From NCBI GenBank assembly GCA_037178625.1, contig CM074129.1, positions 434,001-498,000 of the forward strand: a stretch of DNA of 64,000 bases, read 5' to 3'. A program made the position numbers and the translations under genes. Each line of letters begins with the position of its first letter. The stretch's first letter is position 1. The notes under the pieces were generated by a model, which saw nothing but the letters and a program-made list of their open reading frames with translations, had not been told where the DNA came from and made no database searches. This document shows positions 42,647 to 53,041 of the stretch, one piece after another. This DNA is from Skeletonema tropicum (taxonomy: Eukaryota; Bacillariophyta; Thalassiosirophyceae; Thalassiosirales; Thalassiosiraceae).

Positions 42647-43222
42647 GTACAAAATCCACGTAAAAAAAATCGACGAAACGTGACGCGCCCCCTTCCCGCC
42701 AATTTTTTTATTAGTGAAATGCTCTAGCTTTGGGTCCGAGCAGCCAAAATCGAGATTGAAAGAGTTGATGTACCGGCTTTAAAGGTGCTACCATCCTTTT
42801 GTCGACCGTAATGGGGGTTCTGTACATATGTTGGTTGGCCGATAATTCCAACTCTCTGCTGAGAAATGCATGTGAGAGTACACTAGCTTATTGCTAGACA
42901 AATTTGGCCGGCCATCAGCCATCATGACTAGCATGAAGCTAGAGGGTACCTTCAAATGCATAGCTCGACGAAAATATACGCTTTCATCACCTACCCAGCA
43001 CAGTATATACTCACATAATAGTCACCTAAAGGATAGTATCTCGGGAATAGCATGTAAACCACTTCCCTGAAACTTAATTTTGGCCGCTCGGACCCAAAGC
43101 TAGAGCATTTTACTAATAAAAAAATTGGCGGGAAGAGGGCGCGTCACGTTTCGTCAAGGTTTTGAATTCCTACAAATTTGGTTGAATTCCTACGGTGAGG
43201 AGTTTCTACGTGAATTTTGTAC
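42647..43222. mobile_element. inverted-repeat element with ~85-bp arms
   Basis: Left arm about 42672-42753 and right arm about 43080-43160 are reverse complements with few mismatches. Landmarks are gacgaaacgtgacgcgcc, cttcccgccaattttttta and gctctagctttgggtccgag. A further matching pair, gtacaaaat.cacgta, lies outside both arms (42647 and 43222). Between this pair and the arms the right side has about 40 more bases, suggesting a deletion on the left. There is no coding frame inside. It lies just upstream of the secreted-protein gene. Confidence 0.7.
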
Positions 43223-43861
43223 CAGTGGAACCTCTCTTATGGAAACGGTTTCAGCTTGTGTTTTCCATTTCGGTTAGTAGGTTGTGTTTTCTGGTAGTGC
43301 TGCACTCACAGGCTGGCGACGCGTGTTGTATTTTACCGTTTGTGTTCATCTCATTTGATTAAGTTAGTCTTCATTTCGGCCATTTGCTTCAAGGCAAAAG
43401 GACGCGTGTTATATGTTCAGTCTTTACCATTGCGACCAGTTGCCTTGAAGCGACATGTGTTCAGTCCTTGGCGAATGCATGAAACGGGTTCAGCTTGTTT
43501 TTTGGGCTGTGTCCGTCTCACAGACTGACGCGTGTAGTGAAATAATTACGATAAACGAGCGGTACTCATACTTGTCGCGTCCGGGGGTCTTCAGTTGGCT
43601 GCGCTGGCCCGCGCCGCCCGCCACAAAGACCTACAATACTTACTTCTTATTACTTATGCAACGCCCCCATCTTTCTTCTACTAACCAGAGCATGTGTTCG
43701 TAAACCGTAAACCAAGCATGGGCTCAGGCTACAGAGCTATCATCCACATAGTGCCTCACTTCCCCTCTGATAACAACATTGAGAAGTGACCTCCATAGTT
43801 GCATGGAAAACAAAATGGCGCGGCGCCCTCGTTTGGGTTCTTTCAGCGAGCACTCAAGCAG
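43223..43861. other. gene-free stretch with short repeats
   Basis: Two loosely related segments (aaacggtttcagcttgtgtt near 43242; aaacgggttcagcttgtttt near 43482), both followed by gacgcgtgt, suggest a degraded duplication. A 12-base inverted pair gcttcaaggcaa/ttgccttgaagc lies near 43386 and 43440. No gene. Confidence 0.4.
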
Positions 43862-44042
43862 CACGCTGTAGTCCTCGGAACAGAGATATTCGAAATTTTA
43901 TCCCAAAATATTTTTTTGCGCGAGGGTTTTAATTTTGGAGGGACGGCCGGTTTCCGTGATTTCTTTCCGCCAAAACATAAACGCGCCTTTTTTAATTTTT
44001 TTAATACTCACGTAGGATCTCAATACCGAGGACTACAGCGTG
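43862..44042. mobile_element. 181-bp MITE with 17-bp TIRs and near-perfect 8-bp target duplication
   Basis: The ends cacgctgtagtcctcgg (43862-43878) and ccgaggactacagcgtg (44026-44042) are perfect reverse complements. The flanks tcaagcag and gcaagcag match at 7 of 8 bases. The interior is AT-rich with poly-T runs. The tips differ from those of the element at 39471, so it is a different family with the same target-duplication length. Confidence 0.75.
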
Positions 44043-44226
44043 GCAAGCAGGCAAGATGTTCTGAGGATGCCGCACATTGCAAAAGAGACTAGGATGACAC
44101 CGTGTGCGAGTAAAAGAGAAAAGATAAAGCAGTACATATATAAGTAGACGCGTGCACGCAGCTGAAGCTGAAAGATGAGTGACAGCCTCAGGGAGCCACA
44201 CAGTTATCTTTGATTTGATTTTCGAA

Positions 44227-44268
44227 CGCCGACCCCATGCCTGCGAGAGGCAGGCGATGGGGTCGGCG
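44227..44268. repeat. strong GC-rich hairpin
   Basis: cgccgaccccatgcctg is followed after a short loop by gcaggcgatggggtcggcg. The outer 11 bases pair perfectly and the inner six pair again past a two-base bulge. It is not next to any recognised gene end. Confidence 0.6.
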
Positions 44269-45485
44269 GCAGATTGGTCTATGTTCTCGCAGTCGCAGGC
44301 ATGATTGGGCTATGTTGCTATCAAAAGCTTTAAAATCCCTTTCCTTTTCTTTCACATTGCTAGCCATGTCATTGCTCAAGCAGGCAACATTGCTTTATTC
44401 GATCAATCGAATTGATTGTATTCTACGATGTTGTACGAAATAAGTGCGGTGCATGCTTTCGATCGCTTGTGAAAGTGAAACGAATCACTGTAACAGTCGT
44501 AGCGATCGAACTTCTCGGGTAACAAAATGTAATGATGACTTCGCCTAACAAAATTCCTTCCCGCAATAATTTTTTCGCTTCCGACTTAAGGATTTCCCGC
44601 AATTTCTCAAAACGAATTCGAACGAATGTGAACAACCCACGGTTTCCGATGCGCGGCCAATTCTAGCTAGCGTTGTGAAGACGAGGCGCGACGAGGCCTG
44701 AAGTGTGAATTTTTAAATCATCGCCCTCCATCCACAAAGATCTGTAGCAGCGACCCTTCCTTTCAGGGAAAGAAAGAACAGTATTACCATCTATTAGCGC
44801 TTAAGTTTACTTGTCATTGAACGTTTACATCATGTCCATTCGTTTCTTGTCGATTACGTGTTCATTCCCCTTTTTCCAAGCTAATTTCCGAGCCAATCTG
44901 GACAAAGGAAGACAATACTTCATGTCACAACGAATGTAAATGATAGCATAATTGATAGAGCGAATGTGTTTAGCCGAAGCACGACAAGAACACTTCTTTA
45001 GAGAGATTGCGCAATGGAATTCTGCTGCAAACATCGAATCGCAACTCAATTAGTTGTCATATACTTGAAACGCAATCTTTCATCTTTACCCCTTCTTTGT
45101 GTGACATTATTCTCTCTTGTCCGAAGAGACGCAGGTGAAACGTACCAACAGTAACTGCACAGACTCGACAATGTGCTCTCGAGAGTATGTTGAATGGGTT
45201 CTTGGTGCATTTTTCAAGGACGCGCTTTAGTTCGTAACTTATCGTCGAGAGAACATGAATTTGAGGACTCCTCCACAGTAAATTAATGCTGATTCATTCG
45301 AAACATGCCGAATGACTCATTGCGAATGATGAAAATGATCCTAGCACAGCCAATTGCACTAATGAAGGGGTGGACGAGATCAGCGGCTCCATTCCATTGA
45401 AATTTCTCCATCTAGCAACTCATCTTAATTCACTCCTCCTACCACACCCCATACAATCCAAAAAAAATGAAATGACTATTTTGTA
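44269..45485. other. gene-free stretch
   Basis: Short frames only, nothing recognised. Confidence 0.35.
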
Positions 45486-45911
45486 GTCGGAACTCGCGGG
45501 GCGCTCTTATTTCAAGGGCCAATCATAATCAGAAGACATAGCAGCGTCAAGATGAACCAAGTTATGTGAGCGCCCCGCAAGTTGTCATGCTCTTTCACCC
45601 ACACCCCCTCCACTGTCACTTCACTGAGAGACAAAAAGGATGGTTGCCATAGGAGTGTATAATTCATTCGAAAACGTACGATAATGCTCGGACGTCCACT
45701 ACCGATGTCATAGATTCGAATGACCGAGGCATCAGATCTTGAACAGATCGACCGGTGGTTGTTAAAGCACAGCAATCCCACAGAACACATTCGGCTCCTC
45801 CACCGAATGCACAAAAATTTGAAATCGCTGTTACATAGTCAGAACTCGCGGGGCGCTCGAAGTTCAAGAGCCAAGCACTATCAGAAGATGTTGTAGCATC
45901 ATTTTGAGCCA
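45486..45911 (-). repeat. 74-bp direct repeat with a small open frame
   Basis: The segments 45486-45558 and 45838-45911 are about three-quarters identical and include aactcgcggggcgctc. Read on the minus strand both encode SSD..W.L...ERPASSDY; the second copy is the start of an 82-codon frame (45664-45912) and the first copy has a stop. The first copy also pairs with an inverted gagcgccccgcaagtt at 45569. This may be a decayed gene family or the end of a miniature element; I cannot decide. Confidence 0.45.
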
Positions 45912-46238
45912 TCTTCGGCTTGCGCCCCTCAACTTCTGGGGTCGGCCTATGTACCTAAATCCGAGTTATTTTAGTTAGGGGCTACTTAGCGTTGGGGTTG
46001 CAGCAGCGCGTCAAAAAATTGGCGCCAAGCAAAAAAGACAGGTCTCGAGAAAATCGCGTTTCTGGTATTGGCCACTTTCGGCCCTTTTCGGAAACCGTTA
46101 ACCCTGGATTCTTGAGTATTCGTTTTTGTTCTTGGCGCTTCACGGGTCCCTCCCCGTTCGCGATTATTGTGAGTGCCTTTCGAAAGAATCAGGGAAATGG
46201 TGTGGCATTCCAATAAAACGATCACTGTCTGTTGATCA

Positions 46239-48128
46239 ATGCGGAGTCCTTTCTCTCGAAAAGGTTCAATGAAGAAGAGCAGCTTCACTAATGGACCGAA
46301 TTCGAAAGAAAGAAGTGTGTGGATAGGTGGTACAAATATCATAGCTCCGCGAATAGATAGAGAGAAAGCGGTTGGTGAATCGTCCGAAGAGAAGGAAGAG
46401 ATGGGCTCGAGCTCGACAATTGGGGGATCATTATTTCGTTCGAATCAAAATGATGGCGAGAAGCCGAGTTTGAAGTCTCTATCTCCAAGGAGAGAGGTCG
46501 ATGCGAATGATGACGCAAGCGATATCTTTTTTAGTCCGGACAACAATCCTCCTACTACGTCCACAATTCCAGACGACCAAAAGAGTTCTATATCGATTAG
46601 TGGCGAGACAATTATTGACGAGGGAGCTTCCTCGTCATCTTCATCCAGTCGTCGGCCAATGCGCAGTAGTCATGTCACTGCTAGGAGGAAAAGAAGCAGT
46701 AGTGACAGCAGGAAGTCTCATCAATTATTCAGCAGTGTTACATCGTTGGACATTCCATCATGTGCACTCACATTGAGTTCTCATGACAAAACTGAAGGAA
46801 ATGAGGGTGATTATTGTCGAGGAGGAGGGTCATCTCAAATAGAAGCGCTGGACTTGGAAGCTGCACTCATTCCAAGTGACAATGTCTATGAAGATGATGA
46901 TAATTTGTGCTTGAACACTCGCCAGATATCCACCGCTCCTTCTCGTGCTGGGAGTAAGCGTAAACAGTGCAAGGATAGGCAGAGGAGAACCACCATGCTT
47001 CATGATCAACAGAAACAAAAACAACTTCAAGTAGATAACATCACTGGAGCCAAACGTCGACGCTTATCGAAAAGGGCAAGGACAAGACTCACTATGAGAG
47101 AAGTAAACTCAAATATTCAGCCTGGACGAAGTGACTCGGTCCTGGACTTTGCAAATGTCACTCTTCCCAAGACGATAGACTTCTTTCAACGGATAGAAAT
47201 TAAGCTCATTGCAGTCAACGCCATGTTTTCGGTGTTGCTGACAATGTTAGTCCTGACCACATTCCCTGAATCATGGCAAACCAGTCTGAAAGAATCTTCT
47301 CGCGCAGTCTCACTTCTTGGGGCTTTCTTGAGCTTTGCACTGGTGTTTCGAACCCAATCCTGCTACCAACGATGGTGGGAGGCAAGAACGCAGTGGGGGA
47401 AGATGACCGCTACATGCGTCAATGTTTCTGGGCAAGCTTTAACCTGGTTTGCTGATGAAGAGTTGCTTGATCGATTCTTGACGCATTGTATTATATTTCC
47501 CTATGCGTGTAAGGCTGTACTTAGAGGCAATGCATTGACCAGCTCGTCAGAAGAAGGGCCAAGATTCCTGTCAAGCGGAATGCTAACTGATGCGGATCTT
47601 GGAGTGATTGTTCGCCATGGAACGTTCCCCCCCTTCACTGTCATTGACATAATGCGGAGGACAATGCACGAAGAATTACTCAAGTATCATTATCATGCAA
47701 ATAACTATGATCATCGGCGGCTTCCTCCCGAAGCAGTCAATGGTGCTTATCTTGCAATGGAGAATAGCTTGAATGAGCTTTACTTCAACTTTGGTGCATG
47801 CGCCAAAATCAAGAGCACGCAAATGCCTGCATCTTATACTGTCTTTATGAGGTCTTTTATCTTTTTATTCTTCGTCTTTGCGACTTTAGCTTGGGCTCCT
47901 ATAATTAAATACCTCACTCCAATCATTACGGGCTTCATGGTATTTTCGATAAACACCGTGATTGTGATAGGAGATCAAATGATGCGGCCATTCACACTCA
48001 CTTGGTCAGGTCTTCCGATACAAAAGTTCTGCGTCATGATTGAGCAAGAGGTTCTCAGTGTGTCGAGAAGGAAAGCAGACATAAAAAAACTGGTTCAGGG
48101 TACTTCGCTTGGAGGTGCTCTTGAATAG
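46239..48128 (+). CDS. bestrophin-family anion channel
   Basis: 629 aa. The N-terminal ~300 residues are disordered and rich in Ser, Arg, Lys and acidic residues, without a signal peptide. The channel domain starts about residue 308 (TLPKTIDFFQRIE) with a first membrane helix (IAVNAMFSVLLTMLVLTTF). It then has FRTQSCYQRWWEARTQWGKM, the hallmark segment of bestrophin/RFP-TM proteins after helix 2. Two further hydrophobic helices occur near 550-590 (FMRSFIFLFFVFATLAWAPI; GFMVFSINTVIVIGDQM), followed by the helical cytosolic end. Family members are pentameric chloride/bicarbonate channels; in algae some act in plastid membranes, but the visible N-terminus does not show plastid targeting. An alternative start is the Met at 46269. 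Confidence 0.85.
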   Translation: MRSPFSRKGSMKKSSFTNGPNSKERSVWIGGTNIIAPRIDREKAVGESSEEKEEMGSSSTIGGSLFRSNQNDGEKPSLKSLSPRREVDANDDASDIFFSPDNNPPTTSTIPDDQKSSISISGETIIDEGASSSSSSSRRPMRSSHVTARRKRSSSDSRKSHQLFSSVTSLDIPSCALTLSSHDKTEGNEGDYCRGGGSSQIEALDLEAALIPSDNVYEDDDNLCLNTRQISTAPSRAGSKRKQCKDRQRRTTMLHDQQKQKQLQVDNITGAKRRRLSKRARTRLTMREVNSNIQPGRSDSVLDFANVTLPKTIDFFQRIEIKLIAVNAMFSVLLTMLVLTTFPESWQTSLKESSRAVSLLGAFLSFALVFRTQSCYQRWWEARTQWGKMTATCVNVSGQALTWFADEELLDRFLTHCIIFPYACKAVLRGNALTSSSEEGPRFLSSGMLTDADLGVIVRHGTFPPFTVIDIMRRTMHEELLKYHYHANNYDHRRLPPEAVNGAYLAMENSLNELYFNFGACAKIKSTQMPASYTVFMRSFIFLFFVFATLAWAPIIKYLTPIITGFMVFSINTVIVIGDQMMRPFTLTWSGLPIQKFCVMIEQEVLSVSRRKADIKKLVQGTSLGGALE

Positions 48129-48312
48129 GAGGTGATGTTCTTGGCATCATACTTTACTTTAATCAAGAGACTACTATCGAGAGCGCACGAGCAAGGGTCC
48201 ATACTATTCAAGCGAAGGGAGGATAGCAACAATCTACTAACTTCAAGCCATCACTCCTAGCTGACAACTATTAACTGCAAGATTTCTACTTTCGTTTGTT
48301 CTCTACGCTAGG

Positions 48313-49079
48313 CTAGAGCCTCCAATCTGCATCTTCCCTACCGTCCAATTCAACAAGAATATTGAAGTGATTCATACAAAGATATTCTTTGTATCGGCCC
48401 TGTGACTGTTTTGGACACTGTTTCCATTCGCCACCATCCAGCTGAAGAACACGACAGCATCTGGCAGTCGTGTCTTTGAATTTTTGAGTAGTATCCTGAA
48501 AAGATTGGAAGCGAAAATCGCTCAACTTGAATACTGTACAACGTTTTTCGACCCTCGCTGCTACCGTTTCCATATTAGGTTTGTATAGAAGGAGTTGCTT
48601 CTGCGAAGTATCCTGTTCAAAGAGGCACGACAATGAGTCATCATCACTATCTGAGTCTGAGTACTTCGGTTCAAAGAGGCGCGACAATGAGTCATCATCA
48701 CTATCTGAGTTTGAGTCTGAGTCTGAGTCTTGGGACTCCTTATTTTTGCTATTGGAAGGGAAGCTCGTTCCCTTGAAGCTCATGTGATGAGATTTACTTC
48801 GAGTAGATGGAAGCTTATTCTTGCTCATGCTATCAGATAACAACATAGACAAACGATCTGCCTCGGCATCCATATCGATTAACAAACCTAACATTTCATC
48901 GTCAATTTCGATAGCATCCAGATTGATTCCAAGTGCTTTGCGAGCGTCTTTCGATGATGCACTTTTGAGGTAGCTGCAGATTTCGGTGGAAGAAATGCGT
49001 CGACAGCGCCGCCCAAAAGAATGGCAAGAAGGTGTAGAACAACGCTAAGTGATAAGCAGTGTGGAGGAGAGGCCAGCAT
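48313..49079 (-). CDS. possible plastid-targeted protein with a frame break
   Basis: The main frame (48313-48894, 193 aa) has an acidic Ser/Asp repeat, DSDSDSNSDSDDDSLSRLFEP, partly duplicated as YSDSDSDDDSLSCLFE. Its C-terminal third has CCRVLQLDGGEWKQCP and LCMNHFN, possibly zinc-binding. Upstream the same frame stays open without Met (STEICSYLKSASSKDARKAL). In another frame, directly overlapping, a Met at 49079 starts a clear signal sequence, MLASPPHCLSLSVVLHLLAI, followed by GGAVDAFLPPKS. Phe after Ala and Pro two residues later is the pattern of diatom plastid presequence cleavage. One base change near 48960-49010 would join them. Either this is a recent pseudogene or sequencing error, or an exon boundary I cannot place. 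Confidence 0.5.
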
Positions 49080-49424
49080 CGAAGTGTGCGAGTGATGGGT
49101 GATGCAAGACAATACAGAGCAAGGAGACCGACGCAAAGTTTGCTTGTGGACCAGATGATACGATGATGATTTACTCGAGTCCTCCTTGTCTATATAGCAA
49201 TTCGAAGAATTAGATGTAGCAGCACAACTCAGAATCTCAACGCTGTAATCTGAGACTGAGAAATAGGATGTCTTCTTTGTCAGCTGCACCTTCTGCCTTG
49301 TAGCTTGACGCCGATTTGAAGAAGTATTGGATCTTTTACGTGTAAAACCTAAGTACTTTGGTCTAAAATGGCCCCTAAACCGACCTTTTTCCACACGAAA
49401 ATCACGAAATACCCATACCCGAAA

Positions 49425-49556
49425 TCATGGGTATTTTACTCGGGTATCGGGTATCGGGTAATACCCGAGGGGGGACTTTTTACGGGTGTCGGGTATCGGG
49501 TATTTACCCGTACCCGAGCCAAAAAACCTCGGGTATCGGGTATGGGTGCGAACTCG
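49425..49556. repeat. degenerate cgggtat tandem/inverted repeat
   Basis: Units of cgggtat or gggtatc occur about ten times, mostly in direct order, with several acccga units in inverse order between them. The block is therefore both tandem and self-complementary. Low-complexity sequence of unknown role. Confidence 0.6.
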
Positions 49557-49806
49557 GGTGCAAAGCCCTGGTGCGGAGAGTGCTAACAAAAGAGCTACAG
49601 TCATTCTCATTTTTCCGACAAGAAAACCAAGCATTCCCAACAGCGGCATCATGACACGATGGCGCTACTCCCCTCAACGCCAACATCAACATGCTACACA
49701 TGATAAGACGACGTAGTAAAGGGTAGTTGTACAGCAATAATAAGAATATCAGCAAAAAATAAGCCGAACAACGCATACCAACAACAACATCACGTCTGGG
49801 TTGGTT

Positions 49807-50640
49807 ATGGCTGTTCGTCGACGAAGAGAGTTGCGGCATCAAACGGCTGCGCCAGACGCTGCATCCACCGGCGCGTCTTCTTTTCGTTTAAGTGCAGATC
49901 AAGAAGCCTCAGTACGTGAGACTAGACGCCATGTGATAAAACATCTCCCTGAATATAGGAATCGAATCTAGGAAACAATAGATTATTTCGAAAAACATAT
50001 GCCCGACTACTACAGAGAAGTTGTGTACAACTTAACTCCGGAAATGAAAGCCGATCCATCTCGCTTTTACTACAAAGCAAAACGGGACTTTCATTACGAT
50101 CGCTTGATTAGCGAGCCTATGACGGCATTTTGCAGCCATTGAAAGAAGTGGAAAGATGAAGCCAAAACGAAACAGTATGGATTTTCGCATATCAGAAAAT
50201 ACCATGATGCTGATGCGATATTGAAGTGCTCAGAGTACTCCGGGGGCTCTCATGTAAGTCAAGAGTATCGTGATGAAATGAATGCCTACATTGAAAGCAT
50301 GAAACGAGAGAAAACCGTTGCAAAACAAAACAACCAAATTGAGGAGAAGGAGGCGGACCTGATTGGAATTGATCTCTATTCGGACATAGCTAAGTGGGCG
50401 ATAGAAGAAGGAACACCGGGTGGGATCCTAATTTGGGCGAGTTCGGTGACACAGTGGAATTGCAAGGCCGACCCATCAGTGTTGATGCTCTTGGCTTGAG
50501 TTATTTGTGCCGTTTCCCAGCGCTCCATCATCGCAGATCATCAGTGACTCCTTTGAAGCTGCCAAAGCTGCTTGAAGCAGGAGCATCCATCTCTCTTTTC
50601 ATAGAAGGGTCATGGCACTTGGTCAGTCAGTACATGGTCT
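49807..50640 (+). pseudogene. tyrosine-recombinase-like element protein, N-terminal part, decayed
   Basis: From ATG at 49807 one frame runs to 50499 with two stops inside (TAG about codon 56, TGA about codon 112). It carries RRRRELRHQTAAPD, HMPDYYREVVYNLTPEMKAD, KKWKDEAKTKQYGFSHIRKY and ADLIGIDLYSDIAKWAIEEG..ILIWASSVTQWN. After 50460 the match continues in another frame (GRPISVDALGLSYL). The last part resembles the region before the catalytic domain of Crypton-like recombinases in diatoms (memory). No catalytic domain is visible downstream. It is a different copy from the relic at 20720-22160. Confidence 0.5.
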
Positions 50641-51094
50641 AAAGAATTGCGTCTTTCGTCGAGGAAGAGGAAAGCAACAGCCTCGTCGTAACTGAGGTAA
50701 ATAATTAGTTGATCAATTAAGTTAAGATGACGTGATAGATGTACAATAGGACTAACCATTTTGGTATCACAATCGGTCTATAATCCGTCTCTTATGATGT
50801 GCTAGGCCAGCCTGCTTTGTTTTGATGGCAGACATCGGATGTTACTAAACACATCTACATACATTTCCTTTTGTGTTTCAACTTCGTATACATTCGTGTC
50901 GATGTGCGTGCACTTGTCCTCGATCCTCCTCGCACGGGGCGGGCCTTTGCAACTTCTACGTAACAGTAAACTAGTGTTAGATAGACACTGTTACCTACAT
51001 AACATCACTACTGGTACTATAACTAACTTTCAACTAGCAAATTCCTCACCACAAGAGAGAGTGTCCATAACGTCGCTGTCCAACAATTATGTAC
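50641..51094. other. gene-free stretch with a nested hairpin
   Basis: At about 50960-50992 gtaacagt and actgttac pair around a second pair agtgt/acact. Nothing else recognised. Confidence 0.4.
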
Positions 51095-53041
51095 TTACCC
51101 TCTGCCTTCAATGAATAATGACAACAATCGTCTCAACTCCACTGTCAATTCTTTCTCGCTAAATAGAGTATCCAAAAAATCGCCATCTGCCATCAACAAG
51201 TCATCAATTGTTTCAATCCCTCTCGCGGATGCTTGACGAAGAAATGAATATTGATACTTGAGTGACATGTTCAAATTAGTCATCGCCTTCTCAACAAGAT
51301 GTGCAAACGCAGCATCCTCTTCAAATGTGATTTTCAATGTGACGTTTGATTCTAGGGATTCGTGGCTGACAGAAAAAATTGGCTTCTATCCTCGTATCAT
51401 CTTTTCTATGACCAAGAGAGGTGCTAACGATGGAAACAATATCGCTTGGAGTACGTCCATTGGCATCGACTGCATGCTTGCCGCTACGGAAGGCATTGAG
51501 CAAGTGATTAACTATAAGATCTCCTCTCCCTATACGACTCAAACATGACGCCACCAAATGTATGGGAAAAGATCGATTACCGTCAATCTCTCCAGCTCCG
51601 GACGGATAGGCATTGAGAAGGGCTATGATTACATCCGACGGAGCGCCCAAAACTATTGCTGCATGCAGTGGCAAGACATCAAGGACCACCTTATCATTCA
51701 CCTTTTTCTGAGCCCAAGCCTTCACTTCGGATGGCGCGTCCCTTATTCTGGACATGACATTATCCCAGTGCGAAGCACCAAGTAATCCATGAGCAAGGTA
51801 GGCATCACAAGATCAAATGAGTGCAATTCTCTTCTTATATTGTCCATCTCCTTCTCGATTTCCGCCGCAGAACTGCACATGTGACAACCACACTGTCTCA
51901 ATACTGGACTTTTGCTCTCCTCTTTTAACGAGGACATTCCAATGCTTTCAAAACTAATGCTGCTTCCTATAGTCAATGCTCCATTCCCTTTCTTTTTTCT
52001 CTTCTTTCTTGTCTTGATGCCAAGATTCGAAAATATGCTGAGTCTTGAGTGCAAGGAGATAGAACTTGATCATCATATCTTTGTCAAATGAACCCAGATT
52101 AGAAAAGATGCTTGTGTCTTCAGTACACGGAGAAAGATCTTGTTCATTCAATGCTCCATTCTGCTTTCTCTTGCTTCTTCTCTTGATGACAAGACTAGAC
52201 AAGGGGCGCTTCGTAGTATTGTTTTTTCCGTTTCTCTTTTGTCATAGTCGTTGTATCTGCTATACTGCCGAAGATGCTTGTGTCTTCACTACATGGAGAA
52301 AGATGCTTGGCAGTCTGAATTGCAGCTTCATCATCGTTGTCAAGACCATGAAAGATGTCGTCACAACTTCTCTCTTCATCTATACGATGCAATGCTTATT
52401 ATGCTCAGAACTAAGCGCAAGGTCTTCTTTATTATGCTCAGAACTAAGCGCGAGTTTTCTTCTTTCTGAGACTCCTTTACATTAATGGTAATCTCTGCAA
52501 GAGGCTTGTCTCTGTCGACAGAACTTTGGTTGTCTCGATTGCCCTCTTTTCTTACGGAGAATACTTTGCTCATGGTCTCTTTGATGGAAGGAAGATCCGA
52601 TTCTGTCGACACTTCTTGTGGAATTGAACTCGCTGGAGCGATTCCTTTGTTGACAGAACCGTGATCATCACTTTTTCTTCCCTCTGTTCTTATGGAGAAT
52701 ACTTTGCTCATAGTCTCTTTGATCGACGGATAATTCGACTCTGTCGACAATGCTTGAGGAATAGGTGGATTAGTGCTCGTTGGAGCGACTCCCTGTGATA
52801 GTAAGTCGTAGATGGACTTGTACTCATCCTGTTGTTGCTGTTGCTGCTTCCGTTTCTCCGCTAGTCTTGACGTATGCCGCTGTAGCTCTTGCTCATATTG
52901 ATGCTGCTCATCATCGTGCCTCTGCTCCTTCTCCAATTTTGTCTCTAAATCTTCTACAGGCTTGATCTTCGCCTCAACCTTTTGACATCCTCCTCCTCCT
53001 CCTCCTCCTCCTCCTCCTCCTTCTCATCATCATCATCATCT
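51095..53041 (-). CDS. coiled-coil/ankyrin-like locus, partial and frame-broken, runs into the gap
   Basis: On the minus strand, from the gap leftward, pieces in changing frames follow each other. First is a GAG/GGA-rich start at the gap edge. A coiled region comes next (EKEQRHDDEQHQYEQELQRH, frame to 52376). It includes two copies of a ~45-residue unit with PSIKETMSKVFS(I/V)R. Then come three copies of a short unit containing LSPC.EDTSIF (about 52310, 52130, 52060). The last part (51321-51755) has AHGLLGASHWDNVMSRIRD upstream of LPLHAAIVLGAPSDVIIALL and FPIHLVASC, two ankyrin-like repeats of a diatom type, and ends in VEKAMTNLNMSLKYQYSFLR (51095-51337). Introns or frameshifts between the pieces could not be placed, so it may be a pseudogene. 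Confidence 0.5.
52988..53041. repeat. (TCC)n/(ATC)n microsatellite at the gap edge
   Basis: A run of tcc triplets (about 52988-53024) passes into atc triplets up to the first N. Slippage or collapse of this repeat probably caused the gap. On the minus strand it would code Glu, Arg or Gly runs depending on frame. Confidence 0.8.

Noticed and set aside
42116..42652. 178-codon minus-strand frame overlapping the secreted-protein gene
   Set aside because: It reads through the intron and then in the wrong frame of exon 2. The spliced model has proper donor, acceptor and codon phase and gives a sensible protein.
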